NCBI GenBank assembly: GCA_015272215.1
Contig: JACYMD010000050.1
Location: 1 to 64,000, forward strand
Direction: 5' to 3'
Source: Rivularia sp. T60_A2020_040
GTDB lineage: Bacteria; Cyanobacteriota; Cyanobacteriia; Cyanobacteriales; Nostocaceae
DNA: 64,000 nt
Position 1 is the first letter of the stretch; every line of letters begins with the position of its first letter. Positions 1 through 9,186 of the stretch are shown in pieces. Below the pieces are notes generated by a model that worked only from the letters and a program-made list of their open reading frames with translations, was not told the DNA's origin and ran no database searches. The position numbers and the translations under genes were made by a program.

Positions 1-147
1 GTCGATCTGTTTTGTTTGCGGTAATTAATTTATATCCTTAACTGAACTGTATTGAGCTATATTGCTGTTCCCTATTGCCCCCGAACCCTATTCCCTGCCT
101 AGAAGAAATGTCTAATTAATGAAGGCACAGGTACTTACCATATATTC

Positions 148-1644
148 TCAGTTCTCAAGACTAGCATGGGGGGTGATATCATGCTCAAACTCAAAAAGCT
201 GATGTCCCCTAATTTCTATACAGCGTTGTTCAAGATACTTTTGCCAGCCGTTACGAGTACCGATGTGGCTGGGATTTTCATATAATCCTAATTCAACTTC
301 TTGCTCGGTGAGTCGGGCAAATTCTTCGTATTGTGGATATTGGGGGCTGACAAAGGTTTCTTTGCGATGTAAAATAGGCGGATTTTTTCTCTTAGAGTAA
401 TCACCGCGAGCGATTCTGAAGGTTTTTAAGTCGATTACGATGCTTGCTTTTAATGCTGGATGGGCATCAGTGTCAAAGTCGGGGTAATATAAATAAGATA
501 TTCGCGGTTGGTTGATGTGAAGTTTAACAATTGTTGTTTCTTCAGGTCTTCCGAATACACGACTGGCACAGCCTTCGTAGATTCGTAACAATGGTTCTAA
601 TTCTCCAAGTGCTGTAATGTGGACGTAAAGAGCATCTGGAGTTTGTTTACCAATTTTGCTGGTTTTGCAGGCTGCCTTGATAACTTTAGATTCCCCTAAG
701 CTAAATAACTTTTCGTCGGCGACTTCACAAGCATCCCGATATGTCCCGAAAAAAGCTTTAATGTCGTGGCGGATTTTTTCGGGTAGCTCTAAAAATCTAG
801 GGCGCTCTTCCTCGAACTGTACCAAGGCAAGATAAACTTGGATATCTAGAGAACGACGATAAGCGATCGCATCCCATTCGGCTTCATCTGTTGCTTGCAA
901 TATTACTTTAAAAGCACGGCGAATACTAGCAAATTCGAGTAGTATGTTTTCTTCAACTTCTGGTTCTAATTCTCCTGGGGCTGGTAGTCTGCCACGTTTG
1001 GTATAAAATTGAATCAGCGGTTCCAATTCCTGTTTGCAATCTTCATATTTCTTAGTTGCAAGACGAATTCTCGGCGCAATTACCCCGGAGCGATACCATT
1101 CGGCGCGGAAATTCTCTTTTTCTTGTTCGTCGCGAAATACAAAGTAAATGCCTAGAGCTACGGGTACAGCATCAACTTCTAAAGCACTATCAATGTATTT
1201 TTTGAGTTCTCCCTGTTCGTAATACTTCTGAAAAGTGTTGCGACTAGTTACCACACCATCTCCATAAGCTAGTTGATTTTTACTGCTAATGGAACTTACT
1301 AATACTTGAGCGGCAACTATTAATACTTTATTAGTCAATTTCCACGCTTTTTGCAGACTTTCGAGGCGTTCTTCGGTATCTTCGATCACGTTAAGAATAT
1401 AACCGAGATTAACAACATCCGCAGAAATTAGAGGTGTATCGGGTTTATAATAAGGGTCCCAACCAGCGCTGTTAACCTCCATACTTGACAATCTTTTTAC
1501 ATCACCACCATGTCCGCATCCGTAATCAAAAAACGTCGTCTTGGTGTTAATGATTTCAAATTCCACTGCCAACTTGATCGGACGGGATAAGTCTGTACGG
1601 AACATAGCTGCTCTGTGACGTTCAATAGCTAAGTCTTCCAACAT
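148..1644 (-). CDS. Dnd-associated putative methyltransferase
   Basis: Putative SAM-dependent methyltransferase of the family found beside phosphorothioation genes. The N-terminal Rossmann part carries DYGCGHGGD (about residues 40-48), a clear SAM-binding motif I, followed by an acidic motif (SAGWDPYY). The C-terminal two thirds are helical and unlike ordinary methyltransferases, as in this family. It is last in the minus-strand run dndC-dndD-dndE, 151 bp after dndE, with heptamer repeats between. The ATG at 1644 is preferred; a TTG at 1671 would add nine residues. The substrate is unknown, and a role in restriction or in modifying PT sites is inference from position only. Confidence 0.85.
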   Translation of the reverse strand: MLEDLAIERHRAAMFRTDLSRPIKLAVEFEIINTKTTFFDYGCGHGGDVKRLSSMEVNSAGWDPYYKPDTPLISADVVNLGYILNVIEDTEERLESLQKAWKLTNKVLIVAAQVLVSSISSKNQLAYGDGVVTSRNTFQKYYEQGELKKYIDSALEVDAVPVALGIYFVFRDEQEKENFRAEWYRSGVIAPRIRLATKKYEDCKQELEPLIQFYTKRGRLPAPGELEPEVEENILLEFASIRRAFKVILQATDEAEWDAIAYRRSLDIQVYLALVQFEEERPRFLELPEKIRHDIKAFFGTYRDACEVADEKLFSLGESKVIKAACKTSKIGKQTPDALYVHITALGELEPLLRIYEGCASRVFGRPEETTIVKLHINQPRISYLYYPDFDTDAHPALKASIVIDLKTFRIARGDYSKRKNPPILHRKETFVSPQYPQYEEFARLTEQEVELGLYENPSHIGTRNGWQKYLEQRCIEIRGHQLFEFEHDITPHASLEN

Positions 1645-1689
1645 AAGACAAATCCAAATCGCGATCGACAATCATTATCTCATAGAACA

Positions 1690-1738
1690 GGTAATTAGTA
1701 ATGGGTAATTGGTAATTGGTAATTGGTAATTGGTAATT
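1690..1738. repeat. Heptamer tandem array (GGTAATT)n
   Basis: About six near-perfect copies of GGTAATT lie between dndE and the methyltransferase gene. A degenerate CCCCATC-type array continues to about 1790. This is a short tandemly repeated repetitive sequence typical of filamentous cyanobacteria. Confidence 0.9.
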
Positions 1739-1795
1739 TGGGATTATCCATCCCCCCATCTCCCCATCCCCCCATCCTCTTATCTCCCCATCCCT

Positions 1796-2182
1796 TTACT
1801 TTTCGGTGGCTAATTCAATCAAATCTTCAATTTTCTTAATATTTGGATCTCCTGCTAAATAGCCGATACCGCGATGTAGATGTAAGCGAAACTGGGTTAC
1901 AAGAGTTTCTTTATCAGTTCCCAAACCGTCGTTATAACAGCGTTGTTTAAGCGCTAAAAGCAAGATATCAGACATTTCACCGCCAAATACTCGCCATGTT
2001 AATTCGACGTTACTATCTTGGGGTATCGGTACCGGAGAAGGAATACTTTTTTCCGCAAGAGAACGACAAAATCCCCAGCGACAAAGGGTATTCCACTGAT
2101 CGATTTTGGTAAACCGTCTCAGTTTCAAAAGTTGGTCTTTAGCTGTTTGAGATAACCGGATGCGTTCTATTGGTGATTCCAT
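1796..2182 (-). CDS. dndE: DNA sulfur modification protein DndE
   Basis: DndE is a small helical protein of the Dnd complex. In characterised systems it binds nicked DNA and acts with DndC and DndD to replace a non-bridging phosphate oxygen by sulfur. The 128-residue length fits the family. Family hallmarks visible are an N-terminal IRLSQTAKDQLLKLR segment, the LCRWGFCRSL helix, and HLHRGIGYLAG near residues 101-111. It follows dndD at 155 bp, a gap filled by heptamer arrays. That gap is odd, because dnd genes are usually close or overlapping. The identification is firm. Confidence 0.93.
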   Translation of the reverse strand: MESPIERIRLSQTAKDQLLKLRRFTKIDQWNTLCRWGFCRSLAEKSIPSPVPIPQDSNVELTWRVFGGEMSDILLLALKQRCYNDGLGTDKETLVTQFRLHLHRGIGYLAGDPNIKKIEDLIELATEK

Positions 2183-2184
2183 TT

Positions 2185-2337
2185 TGACAGTTTACAGTTG
2201 ATGGTTGTTAGTTGATGGTTGATAGTTGATAGTTCTTACGTATTTTCCCTTGTCCACCATACACCATCGATTTGTCCACTAACCACTATCCACTATCCAC
2301 TAACCATTAACCACTAACCACTAACCACTATCTTTTA
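2185..2337. repeat. Heptamer arrays between dndE and dndD
   Basis: The left part (2185-2243) is made of TTGATGG/TTGATAG-type heptamers. The right part (2257-2335) is made of CCACTAA/CCACTAT-type heptamers, roughly the opposite-strand version of the same family. Together they fill the whole gap, so a folded transcript between the two genes is possible. Confidence 0.88.
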
Positions 2338-4323
2338 TTACCAAAAATAACCCGATTCTACCGTAGTTTGACGGGTGTCTTGGGAGTATTGGAGGACGTA
2401 TTCGCGAGCTATTGCTTCGTTTTTTCGTAGGGTTTTTACTTCTTTTTCCCCTATTTCGGTGTCGGTGGAAAGTAATATTACTTGATGGGAAGCGGAAGGG
2501 AAGTATTTTTCTATTAGGTTACTGCGGTGAGATGAATCTAAGCGCCCCAAGGGAGTGTCGATGGCAACGGGTAGGTGATGTCCCGATACTCTTGCTAATG
2601 CCCAAAGAAAGGCGATCGCTAGAAGTTGTTTTTCGCCTGCTGATAGTCGATGTTTATCAACTGGTTGAGAATTTAAATCGTATAGGGAAAGACTGAAGGT
2701 ATTGGTATTAATCACAATACGATGTACTAAATCGGATTTGTGGAGTAGATAACGGAAGCATTCTGTAACTTCGTTTTCTAATTTATTGAGTTTTCTTAAG
2801 GTAAGTCGTTCGCGAAACAATTTGAGGGTTTGTTGTACTCTTGTTGATGCATTGATGATATTTTCTTTACTGTTTTGTGCGATGGTTTGTACACTATATT
2901 CTGTTAAATCTTTTTTTAATTTATCAATTTCTGACTCTAGTTCTATCAAACGACGATTAATTGTTTCACAATTACTTTTAATGTCAGTAACTTTATTTTG
3001 TGCTTTTTTAACTAAGTCTACTAATTTTTGATAATCTTCTGGCGATGCTGCTGCTTGTATTTGTCTTTCTAAAGTAATAATTTCTTCTTCTTGATTTTTT
3101 AACTGTTCTAATTGCTGTTTGGCGGTATTTTTAGCAGTTTGTAAATAGTAAAGAATATTTCCTAGTTGACTCAAACTTTCTGCATCTGCTAATAACCAAG
3201 GTGATTCTTTTAATAATGCGTTTCTGGTTTCTACATCTTCGTCTAAAAAGGTTTTTATTTCAGCAAATTTATCGGGAGCAATATCTATTTGATGAATCAA
3301 ATTTAGTAACCGTTCATCTCTTTTGAGTAATATATCCCGCGCTATTTGTTGCTGTTGAATTTTTAATTCTGCTTCACCTCGTTGTTGTACTTGATTTAGT
3401 AGAGGTTCAATTAATGTCAACGGTAAAACACCTGCTGCTAATTCACACATTCTCTGACGAGTGTTTTCCGATTCGTTAATATGAACTATTTTCTGTTGTT
3501 CTAGCTGACTACTTTCTGAAGCAATTTTTCCACCTTCACTCAAAAATTTATCAAAGGCTGCTTGTTGGTTTTTTTCGGCTTGCTGTAAAAATTCTAATTC
3601 TTGTGTTTCTATATTTTTAGTTTCTGTGTATTCTGACTGTAAATTATTGAGAAGTTTTTCGATTTCTTCTAAATTAGCAAGTTCTTTTGTATCCGCTAGT
3701 TCTTTGCGTTTACGATTGACTAATATTTCTAAATCTATTGCCAAACGTTCCGCTAATTCTAATCCTAAAAGGGCGCGAATTGCTTCAACTACCATCATGG
3801 GCGGTTGTTCTTGTTCTGCAAGTTCTTTTACTTGTTCGCCATCAAATAAAAATAGATTAGAGATTCCTAAAGGTAATAAATTTTCAATATATTCATCCCA
3901 GATATTAACTAAACCTGTATCCAGCCATTCATCATTTTCACGAATATCTAAAATACCTAAATGGTCTTTACCATCTTTAGGATTTTTTTCCCAAGTTCTG
4001 ACTATACGATATCTAACAGGTTTATCGTTTTCAATATGTTCAAAAGCTAATTCAATTCTTGTTTGTTCTGTAGGTGATTTATGGGTATTTATACATTGAT
4101 TGAGGAAATCATTATAACTTAAATTATCGCGAGTAGAACATTGAGCGCGATGTCCGTAAAGTGCAAGACGAATTGCATCCATTAAAGTTGTTTTCCCCCC
4201 ACCATTCATTCCCCCTAAAAGAATAATTGGACGAGGATTATCACCCTTATTTGGGTCAAGATTTATCACCTGACGACCGCAATAAGGACCAAAGTTTTCT
4301 AAAACAAGTTCGAGGAATATCAT
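2338..4323 (-). CDS. dndD: DNA sulfur modification ATPase DndD
   Basis: SMC/Rad50-like ATPase of the phosphorothioation complex. In known systems it supplies ATP-driven DNA nicking or remodelling for DndC and DndE. Visible features are Walker A GGMNGGGKTT (residues 37-46), a long coiled coil (about 190-520), the signature LSAGEKQLLAIAF, and Walker B VAIDTPLGRLDSSHR near the C terminus. The end of the protein is DndD-like. At 661 residues it is of normal length. It lies between dndC (148-bp gap) and dndE (155-bp gap). Identification is firm. Confidence 0.94.
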   Translation of the reverse strand: MIFLELVLENFGPYCGRQVINLDPNKGDNPRPIILLGGMNGGGKTTLMDAIRLALYGHRAQCSTRDNLSYNDFLNQCINTHKSPTEQTRIELAFEHIENDKPVRYRIVRTWEKNPKDGKDHLGILDIRENDEWLDTGLVNIWDEYIENLLPLGISNLFLFDGEQVKELAEQEQPPMMVVEAIRALLGLELAERLAIDLEILVNRKRKELADTKELANLEEIEKLLNNLQSEYTETKNIETQELEFLQQAEKNQQAAFDKFLSEGGKIASESSQLEQQKIVHINESENTRQRMCELAAGVLPLTLIEPLLNQVQQRGEAELKIQQQQIARDILLKRDERLLNLIHQIDIAPDKFAEIKTFLDEDVETRNALLKESPWLLADAESLSQLGNILYYLQTAKNTAKQQLEQLKNQEEEIITLERQIQAAASPEDYQKLVDLVKKAQNKVTDIKSNCETINRRLIELESEIDKLKKDLTEYSVQTIAQNSKENIINASTRVQQTLKLFRERLTLRKLNKLENEVTECFRYLLHKSDLVHRIVINTNTFSLSLYDLNSQPVDKHRLSAGEKQLLAIAFLWALARVSGHHLPVAIDTPLGRLDSSHRSNLIEKYFPSASHQVILLSTDTEIGEKEVKTLRKNEAIAREYVLQYSQDTRQTTVESGYFW

Positions 4324-4330
4324 ATTAACA

Positions 4331-4423
4331 TGGGATGGGTAATTGGTAATGGGTAATTGGTAATTGGTAATTGGTAATGGGTAATAAATTTTTACTCCTA
4401 ACTCCTAACTCCTAACTTTTAAC
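4331..4423. repeat. Heptamer arrays between dndD and dndC
   Basis: GGTAATT/GGTAATG heptamers (4331-4386) run into CTAACTC heptamers (4395-4423). Next to them (4424-4462) is a dispersed sequence containing GACGGGGCGTATTGCTACGTC. Confidence 0.88.
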
Positions 4424-4471
4424 TCCGGTACAGACGGGGCGTATTGCTACGTCTCTACAATTCCTAACTCC

Positions 4472-6079
4472 TTAATGTTCAGCATCTGAATTATTTTTAT
4501 GAAATTTTAGATTTGCCCAATTTTGCGGTTTTTCATCTGTTACTTTCTGTGCTGTAACATCACCCAAAGTTAACTGTTTTACCTTATTAATATCACCTTC
4601 ACCAGCAGCATTTTTTAAGTCGCGTTTAAAGCGAGCATTTTTAATCGCATCTTCTTGATTTAACGAACTTGTTTCAAAACACTTTTCTAATGCATCATAT
4701 ATTCCCACACGGCGGGATTTTTTGCGATACTGACGTTCGGTATCTAACAGTTTCGCCATCAATTCCAAATGCATTGCATCGTTTTCACAAATTTCTTCTA
4801 ATACAGCCCATTCATCGCTACCTAATAAACTGTAACCCGCACCGGGACGGGGGTCAATAAAATTTTCGCCTGTCACTTGTTGATAAATTTGGGGTAAACT
4901 ATCATCGAATTCGTGTTTTTCTTCTAACCAAATACGCCTGATTTGACTGAGTTCGTCTAAAGTAATTAAAGTAATATCCCGCATATTTTCTGGCGCAGTT
5001 TGACGAACTTGCGTTTGCGCTGACAATACTCTTGTTAACCAATGTTCGCGCCAATATTTTGTATAAGGACCTGGTACTGGTTGAACTGAAGTTTCACCAT
5101 TTATGTTACGCTCAAAAAGCTGCACGTTTCCCCAAATGCGTCGAAAATCTCGTTTATCATGGTCATCTTGAATATCTAATTCATTACGAATATCTAAAAG
5201 CGGTTGCATCCATTCTTTTTCTTCATCATTTTGAATCATCGCTTCCATCGATTTATCTTTACTTACCATTGTGCAAACCCAGCAACCAAAGCGCGAATCA
5301 CCGCAACTAGGGGTAGAAGTATCCACAACTAAAGGACATTCATTATCTGCTGTCGCACCACGGTACATGGAAAATAAATCTTTGTTATCACCACCCCAAG
5401 GATTTTCACATTGATTCAGGTAAATCCACACATCGTTGTTGCTCCAATCTTCGATGGGTGTATAAATCAAAGAGTTGGGTAAACTGGCATTTGGACTCAA
5501 ACGCTCCCTGATTCTACCTGCTTGATGCTTTTGCATTGTGGCTGCTCGTTTGGAACTTTCGGCTTTGCGGGTACCCAAGACAAGAATTGTTTCGCCACTA
5601 GCTCTAACCATTTCCCGAATAAACTGGTTGGCTGGATTAATTTTCAAACGCGGTGTACACCAACGAAACTGGTTGCGCGGAGCCGGATAACCTCTACCAA
5701 TTAAATTTACCCAGAATGTATCTTGAATTACTGGCAACAATAAATGAGGTTCGATAGGCAAAGATTTTTCTCTGGCAGCAGATGCCAGCAACTCCATCGA
5801 ATTACGAACCCATGCTGAAACTATGGGATTTTCTACTAAGGTATCTGTCGTAATAACGTGAATTTTTTTATTTCGTTTTTTCGGCGGTAAAATCGCGATC
5901 GCATTCCAAACAAGTTGTAAAATCGTGCTAGAATCTTTACCCCAAGATACACCAATAATCCAAGGTATTTCATCTAATAAATACAACTCTTGGATTTCTT
6001 TAGTAATCTCTGGAATTTTATCAATTACCGTTACAGGTGCTGTCTGAATTTTTTTGTCGGATTGTTGGGCAATAGTCAT
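4472..6079 (-). CDS. dndC: DNA sulfur modification protein DndC
   Basis: PAPS-reductase/ATP-pyrophosphatase family enzyme thought to activate the DNA backbone with ATP and accept sulfur from a cysteine desulfurase. The PP-loop SWGKDSS lies at residues 45-51. Cysteines at 141, 248, 259, 266 and 269 (the last four around CGDSRFGCWVC) fit the iron-sulfur cluster of the family. At 535 residues it is of usual length. It is the first gene of the minus-strand dnd run and is divergent from dndB across 469 bp. No dndA is present, so a housekeeping IscS or SufS presumably supplies sulfur (inference). Confidence 0.95.
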   Translation of the reverse strand: MTIAQQSDKKIQTAPVTVIDKIPEITKEIQELYLLDEIPWIIGVSWGKDSSTILQLVWNAIAILPPKKRNKKIHVITTDTLVENPIVSAWVRNSMELLASAAREKSLPIEPHLLLPVIQDTFWVNLIGRGYPAPRNQFRWCTPRLKINPANQFIREMVRASGETILVLGTRKAESSKRAATMQKHQAGRIRERLSPNASLPNSLIYTPIEDWSNNDVWIYLNQCENPWGGDNKDLFSMYRGATADNECPLVVDTSTPSCGDSRFGCWVCTMVSKDKSMEAMIQNDEEKEWMQPLLDIRNELDIQDDHDKRDFRRIWGNVQLFERNINGETSVQPVPGPYTKYWREHWLTRVLSAQTQVRQTAPENMRDITLITLDELSQIRRIWLEEKHEFDDSLPQIYQQVTGENFIDPRPGAGYSLLGSDEWAVLEEICENDAMHLELMAKLLDTERQYRKKSRRVGIYDALEKCFETSSLNQEDAIKNARFKRDLKNAAGEGDINKVKQLTLGDVTAQKVTDEKPQNWANLKFHKNNSDAEH

Positions 6080-6548
6080 TCGATTTTAGATTTTAGATTT
6101 TAGATTTTAGATTAGCCGTAATAATTACTCCCTTCGTCCCCTAAAACTACCTTTCATCCGGGTTAGTGCGATTCATCTCTCTTCATCTCTTTCCTCCGCG
6201 CTAAGAGCGTCTCTGCGGTTTTTTTTCAGCAATCTTTAAAAAGAAAGGGAGTAATTGCCATTAATTTTTATACAAGAAAAACCCCAGATTATTATTGGAT
6301 TAGTCTGCACTTGCCCTTGAAAAACTTATTAAACTTTGTCTTCCCTGTTTTCTGTTCCCTCTCTCAATAAATAGTTCCATTAATCAAACCAGAATGCTAT
6401 ACAAAGGCAAGAACTAGTATTACATAAATTTGTACCAGTTACGGTTTTTAAAAACTTATTCTTTCATGTTTTATTTTTATCCAGTTTTTATATATAGTAT
6501 TTGGATACCAATCAATGTTTAATTTTTTGTTGATTTTTTTTACTAATT
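6080..6548. promoter_or_regulatory. Divergent dndC/dndB intergenic region
   Basis: This 469-bp region must hold promoters for both directions. It contains a GATTTTA heptamer array (6081-6113) next to the dndC start, a MITE-like repeat (6123-6256), and an AT-rich stretch before dndB. DndB is the known repressor of dnd operons in characterised systems, so its operator is expected here. I see no strong inverted repeat to name as the operator. Confidence 0.5.
6123..6256. repeat. MITE-like dispersed repeat, copy in dnd promoter region
   Basis: The ends are inverted repeats: AATTACTCCCTTC on the left, GAAAGGGAGTAATT on the right. The inner part shares the TCTCTTTCCT...GCGTCTCTGCGGTTTTTTT block with the copy at 51167-51335. 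The middle diverges. Confidence 0.7.
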
Positions 6549-8129
6549 ATGACCAAAAAAAGTGTATCTACCGTAACAGCAATGATTTCTAATCAAGATC
6601 AAAAGAAATTTTCTGCTTTATTAACCAAATATCTTGGCGAAAACCAACAGCTATTAGTCCAAAAAACAGAAATGGGTGGTACTCAAGCTTATGTGGGTTC
6701 TGTGACTTTAGAATGGTTTGCCAGTCAAGTTCACTTTGCATCTTTTTTACCATTATTGCAAAGTAAGTACAATTCCGATACTGATAATATCGAAATTGAC
6801 GCTTCGAGTATAGATGATATACAGCAACGCCCCTTAGATTGGTCGCGTCAAGCACCTTTAGTTCAGTATTTAGCCGCCAGAAAAAATCATAAGTTTCCTC
6901 CGGTATTAGCTGTAATTAGTCAGCCTTGGGTAGATAATCCTCAAGCATCTGAATGGGATAATACACAAATAGCAAAAAAATCTACTACGGAATTTATACC
7001 TTTAGATGAGGATGAAAAATTCGGTTTACTCAATATTTCTGAACAAGATGTAACTATTTATGCATTAGATGGTCAGCATAGATTGATGGCGGTACAAGGT
7101 TTGATGGAGATACTCAAAACTGGTAAATTGCCGCGTTATAAGAAGGAGAAAGCTGTTGCTAATAGTTTTATTACCATTGATGATTTAAGTGAAAAATACC
7201 GAGTTGAAACTGAATATTTGCAACAATTACCCCAAGAAAAAATCGGGATAGAATTTATTTGTGCTGTAGCTGCTGGAGAAACCCGTGAAGAAGCAAGACG
7301 CAGGGTAAGGTCGATTTTTGTCCACGTTAATTTGATGGCTGTACCCTTGAGTAAAGGACAATTAGCACAGTTGAATGAAGATGATGGTTTTTCGATTGTG
7401 GCTCGAAAGATAGCCGTTAGTCATCCACTTTTAGAGCAGCGTCAAGGTAGAAAAGCCCGTGTAAATTGGGATAGTGCTACAGTCGCAGCAAAATCCACAG
7501 TTTTGACAACTTTGCAGGCTTTAAAAGAAATGTCAGAACGTTATTTAGAACACAAATATCCTCACTGGAAACCCTTAGATAAAGGTTTAATTCCTATGCG
7601 CCCGGAAGATGAAGAATTAGAATCAGCAATCAAAGATTTTAATCAATTATTTGATAATTTAGCAAGTTTACCTAGCTATAAAGTTTTGGAATACGAAGAC
7701 ACTCCGATGTTTCGACGGTTTAGTTTTGAAAAAGATGGCGGAGAAGGTAATATATTATTTCGTCCCGTTGGACAAATGGCATTAGCGAAGGCTTTAGGTA
7801 TCTTAATATTTGAAAAAGGATTCTCTATAGAAGAAATTTTTGAAAAACTGCGACTCTTTGATAGTAAAGGCGGTTTTAGTGGAATGGAATTTCCTAAATC
7901 TGTTTGGTATGGCGTTTTATATGATGCAAATCGCAAGCGGGTATTAGTTGCCGGAAAAGAATTAGCAACGCGGTTACTCGTTTATATGTTGAGTGGAATT
8001 AAAGATAAAATGGAACGTGCGGAATTACGAACGGATTTAGCCAAAGCCAGAACTTTTGAAGAGCAAACTGTGGATTTTAAAGGTAAATTTGTGGAGCCGA
8101 AGAAAGTAGGGTTGCCGGAGATTTTGTAG
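6549..8129 (+). CDS. dndB: DndB-type DGQHR-domain protein
   Basis: DndB-family protein. Characterised DndB proteins repress the dnd operon and tune the level of phosphorothioation. The family signature DGQHR is at residues 174-178 (YALDGQHRLMAV), followed by conserved segments including VNLMAVPLSKGQLAQLNEDD. At 526 residues it is longer than DndB proteins of about 350-390 residues. The extra length is mostly in the C-terminal half and may be a cyanobacterial variant. It is transcribed away from dndC. The ATG has no obvious ribosome-binding site. DGQHR membership is certain; exact DndB function is inferred from position. Confidence 0.88.
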   Translation: MTKKSVSTVTAMISNQDQKKFSALLTKYLGENQQLLVQKTEMGGTQAYVGSVTLEWFASQVHFASFLPLLQSKYNSDTDNIEIDASSIDDIQQRPLDWSRQAPLVQYLAARKNHKFPPVLAVISQPWVDNPQASEWDNTQIAKKSTTEFIPLDEDEKFGLLNISEQDVTIYALDGQHRLMAVQGLMEILKTGKLPRYKKEKAVANSFITIDDLSEKYRVETEYLQQLPQEKIGIEFICAVAAGETREEARRRVRSIFVHVNLMAVPLSKGQLAQLNEDDGFSIVARKIAVSHPLLEQRQGRKARVNWDSATVAAKSTVLTTLQALKEMSERYLEHKYPHWKPLDKGLIPMRPEDEELESAIKDFNQLFDNLASLPSYKVLEYEDTPMFRRFSFEKDGGEGNILFRPVGQMALAKALGILIFEKGFSIEEIFEKLRLFDSKGGFSGMEFPKSVWYGVLYDANRKRVLVAGKELATRLLVYMLSGIKDKMERAELRTDLAKARTFEEQTVDFKGKFVEPKKVGLPEIL

Positions 8130-8149
8130 GGGGATTTTGGATTTATTTA

Positions 8150-8210
8150 ATAATCCGGCGGTTCAAACCGCTACTACACAGGCAAAGTCCACCTGCGTGG
8201 ACTATAAAAC
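8150..8210. repeat. Dispersed hairpin element after dndB
   Basis: The sequence folds as AGTCCAC (8186-8192)/GTGGACT (8197-8203), preceded by a small GCGGTTCAAACCGC palindrome. Its CACCTGCG core recurs at 58350-58376. It lies between convergent genes but has no T-tract, so terminator activity is doubtful. Confidence 0.6.
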
Positions 8211-8265
8211 CTATCAAATATTGCTTACACCCGTGTTTGATTCTGGTGAATTTTGTGGAGTAGTT

Positions 8266-9186
8266 TTAACCACCATCACCACCACCTCCACCATCACCTC
8301 CTCCGTCACCTCCACCACTACCTCCACCATCACCTCCTCCGTCACCTCCACCACTACCTCCACCATCACCTCCTCCGTCACCTCCACCACTACCTCCACC
8401 ATCACCTCCTCCGTCACCTCCTCCGTTAAAGCTACCATCACCTTTATTACCGCCAAAAAGAATACAGCAGATTCCAATCAGAATTAAAACATGATTAATG
8501 TTTGGAAAAGATAAACTCTCTGAATAAACATCAGATACATTCAAAATTCCTTTGGGAAAGGTAATTTGAACTTCTAATTCGGTTTGAGGAGCTAATTCTT
8601 CTTGTGCTGTGAATTGAATGGTTTTATCATCTATTTTTTTGGCTTCACTCGGTATACCAAAACTTTGATAGTCTAAAATTTGTCCTGCTAACTCTTCGGG
8701 GAAGCTTACAGTAACTCGACTTTTTTTAATTGAAGAACTTCTTCCTGAAAAAACTGCTTTCCAATAAACTTGGAGATTATCTCCCGATTCTTGCAATCCT
8801 CCAATAACTCGATATTTAATCACAAATGTATGACTTTCGGGTGGATTGAGTGGATGTTTCCAGTTTATCCATAACTGATTATTTTCAATTCCCGTATCCG
8901 ATGAAATAATTTTGTTATTTACAGAAACAGATACATCCGTAATTTCTTTGACTTTATCGATAGGTATGTAGCGATAGCGTTGATTTGTGTGGTTGCTGGT
9001 AAATGTATATTTTTGAGTTTCGGTAACTAACATATCGCCGTTATTTTGTACTCTAATATCAACGTTAATAAACTCCCAGAAGAATGGTGTTGTTTGAGCA
9101 TTGAGATGATTTATAGAAACAGTCAAAGTTAAGAATAGAGCGCTAGCAAATAGAATGAACCGTTGAATTATTTTTGTTAATTTCAT
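8266..9186 (-). CDS. DUF2207-domain membrane protein with Gly-rich tail
   Basis: Exported or membrane protein of unknown function. An N-terminal signal segment (about residues 8-30, ending near NAQTT) precedes a beta-rich DUF2207 domain (about 35-220). A single membrane helix follows (VLILIGICCILFGG, about 232-246), then a tail of GGGDGGGSGGGD repeats to residue 306. Full-length DUF2207 proteins are often about twice as long with several helices, so this is a short form. The tail is encoded by a 36-bp tandem repeat. It sits between two Dnd-related clusters, but nothing ties it to them functionally. Confidence 0.8.
   Translation of the reverse strand: MKLTKIIQRFILFASALFLTLTVSINHLNAQTTPFFWEFINVDIRVQNNGDMLVTETQKYTFTSNHTNQRYRYIPIDKVKEITDVSVSVNNKIISSDTGIENNQLWINWKHPLNPPESHTFVIKYRVIGGLQESGDNLQVYWKAVFSGRSSSIKKSRVTVSFPEELAGQILDYQSFGIPSEAKKIDDKTIQFTAQEELAPQTELEVQITFPKGILNVSDVYSESLSFPNINHVLILIGICCILFGGNKGDGSFNGGGDGGGDGGGSGGGDGGGDGGGSGGGDGGGDGGGSGGGDGGGDGGGGGDGG
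8287..8424. repeat. 36-bp coding tandem repeat
   Basis: Three perfect 36-bp units start at 8287, 8323 and 8359, followed by a partial fourth. Read on the minus strand each gives 12 residues of Gly, Asp and Ser. The near identity suggests recent slippage or ongoing length variation. Confidence 0.92.

Noticed and set aside
2412-4099. Plus-strand ORFs opposite dndD
   Set aside because: They are complements of the coiled-coil coding sequence with no recognisable domains.
6480-6520. GTAT...ATAC motif before dndB as the DndB operator
   Set aside because: The arms are only four bases long in AT-rich DNA, which is not above chance.
8137-8487. Plus-strand ORF rich in Thr and Ser
   Set aside because: It is the complement of the 36-bp Gly-tail repeat of the DUF2207 gene and of an intergenic hairpin; its composition is entirely repeat-driven.
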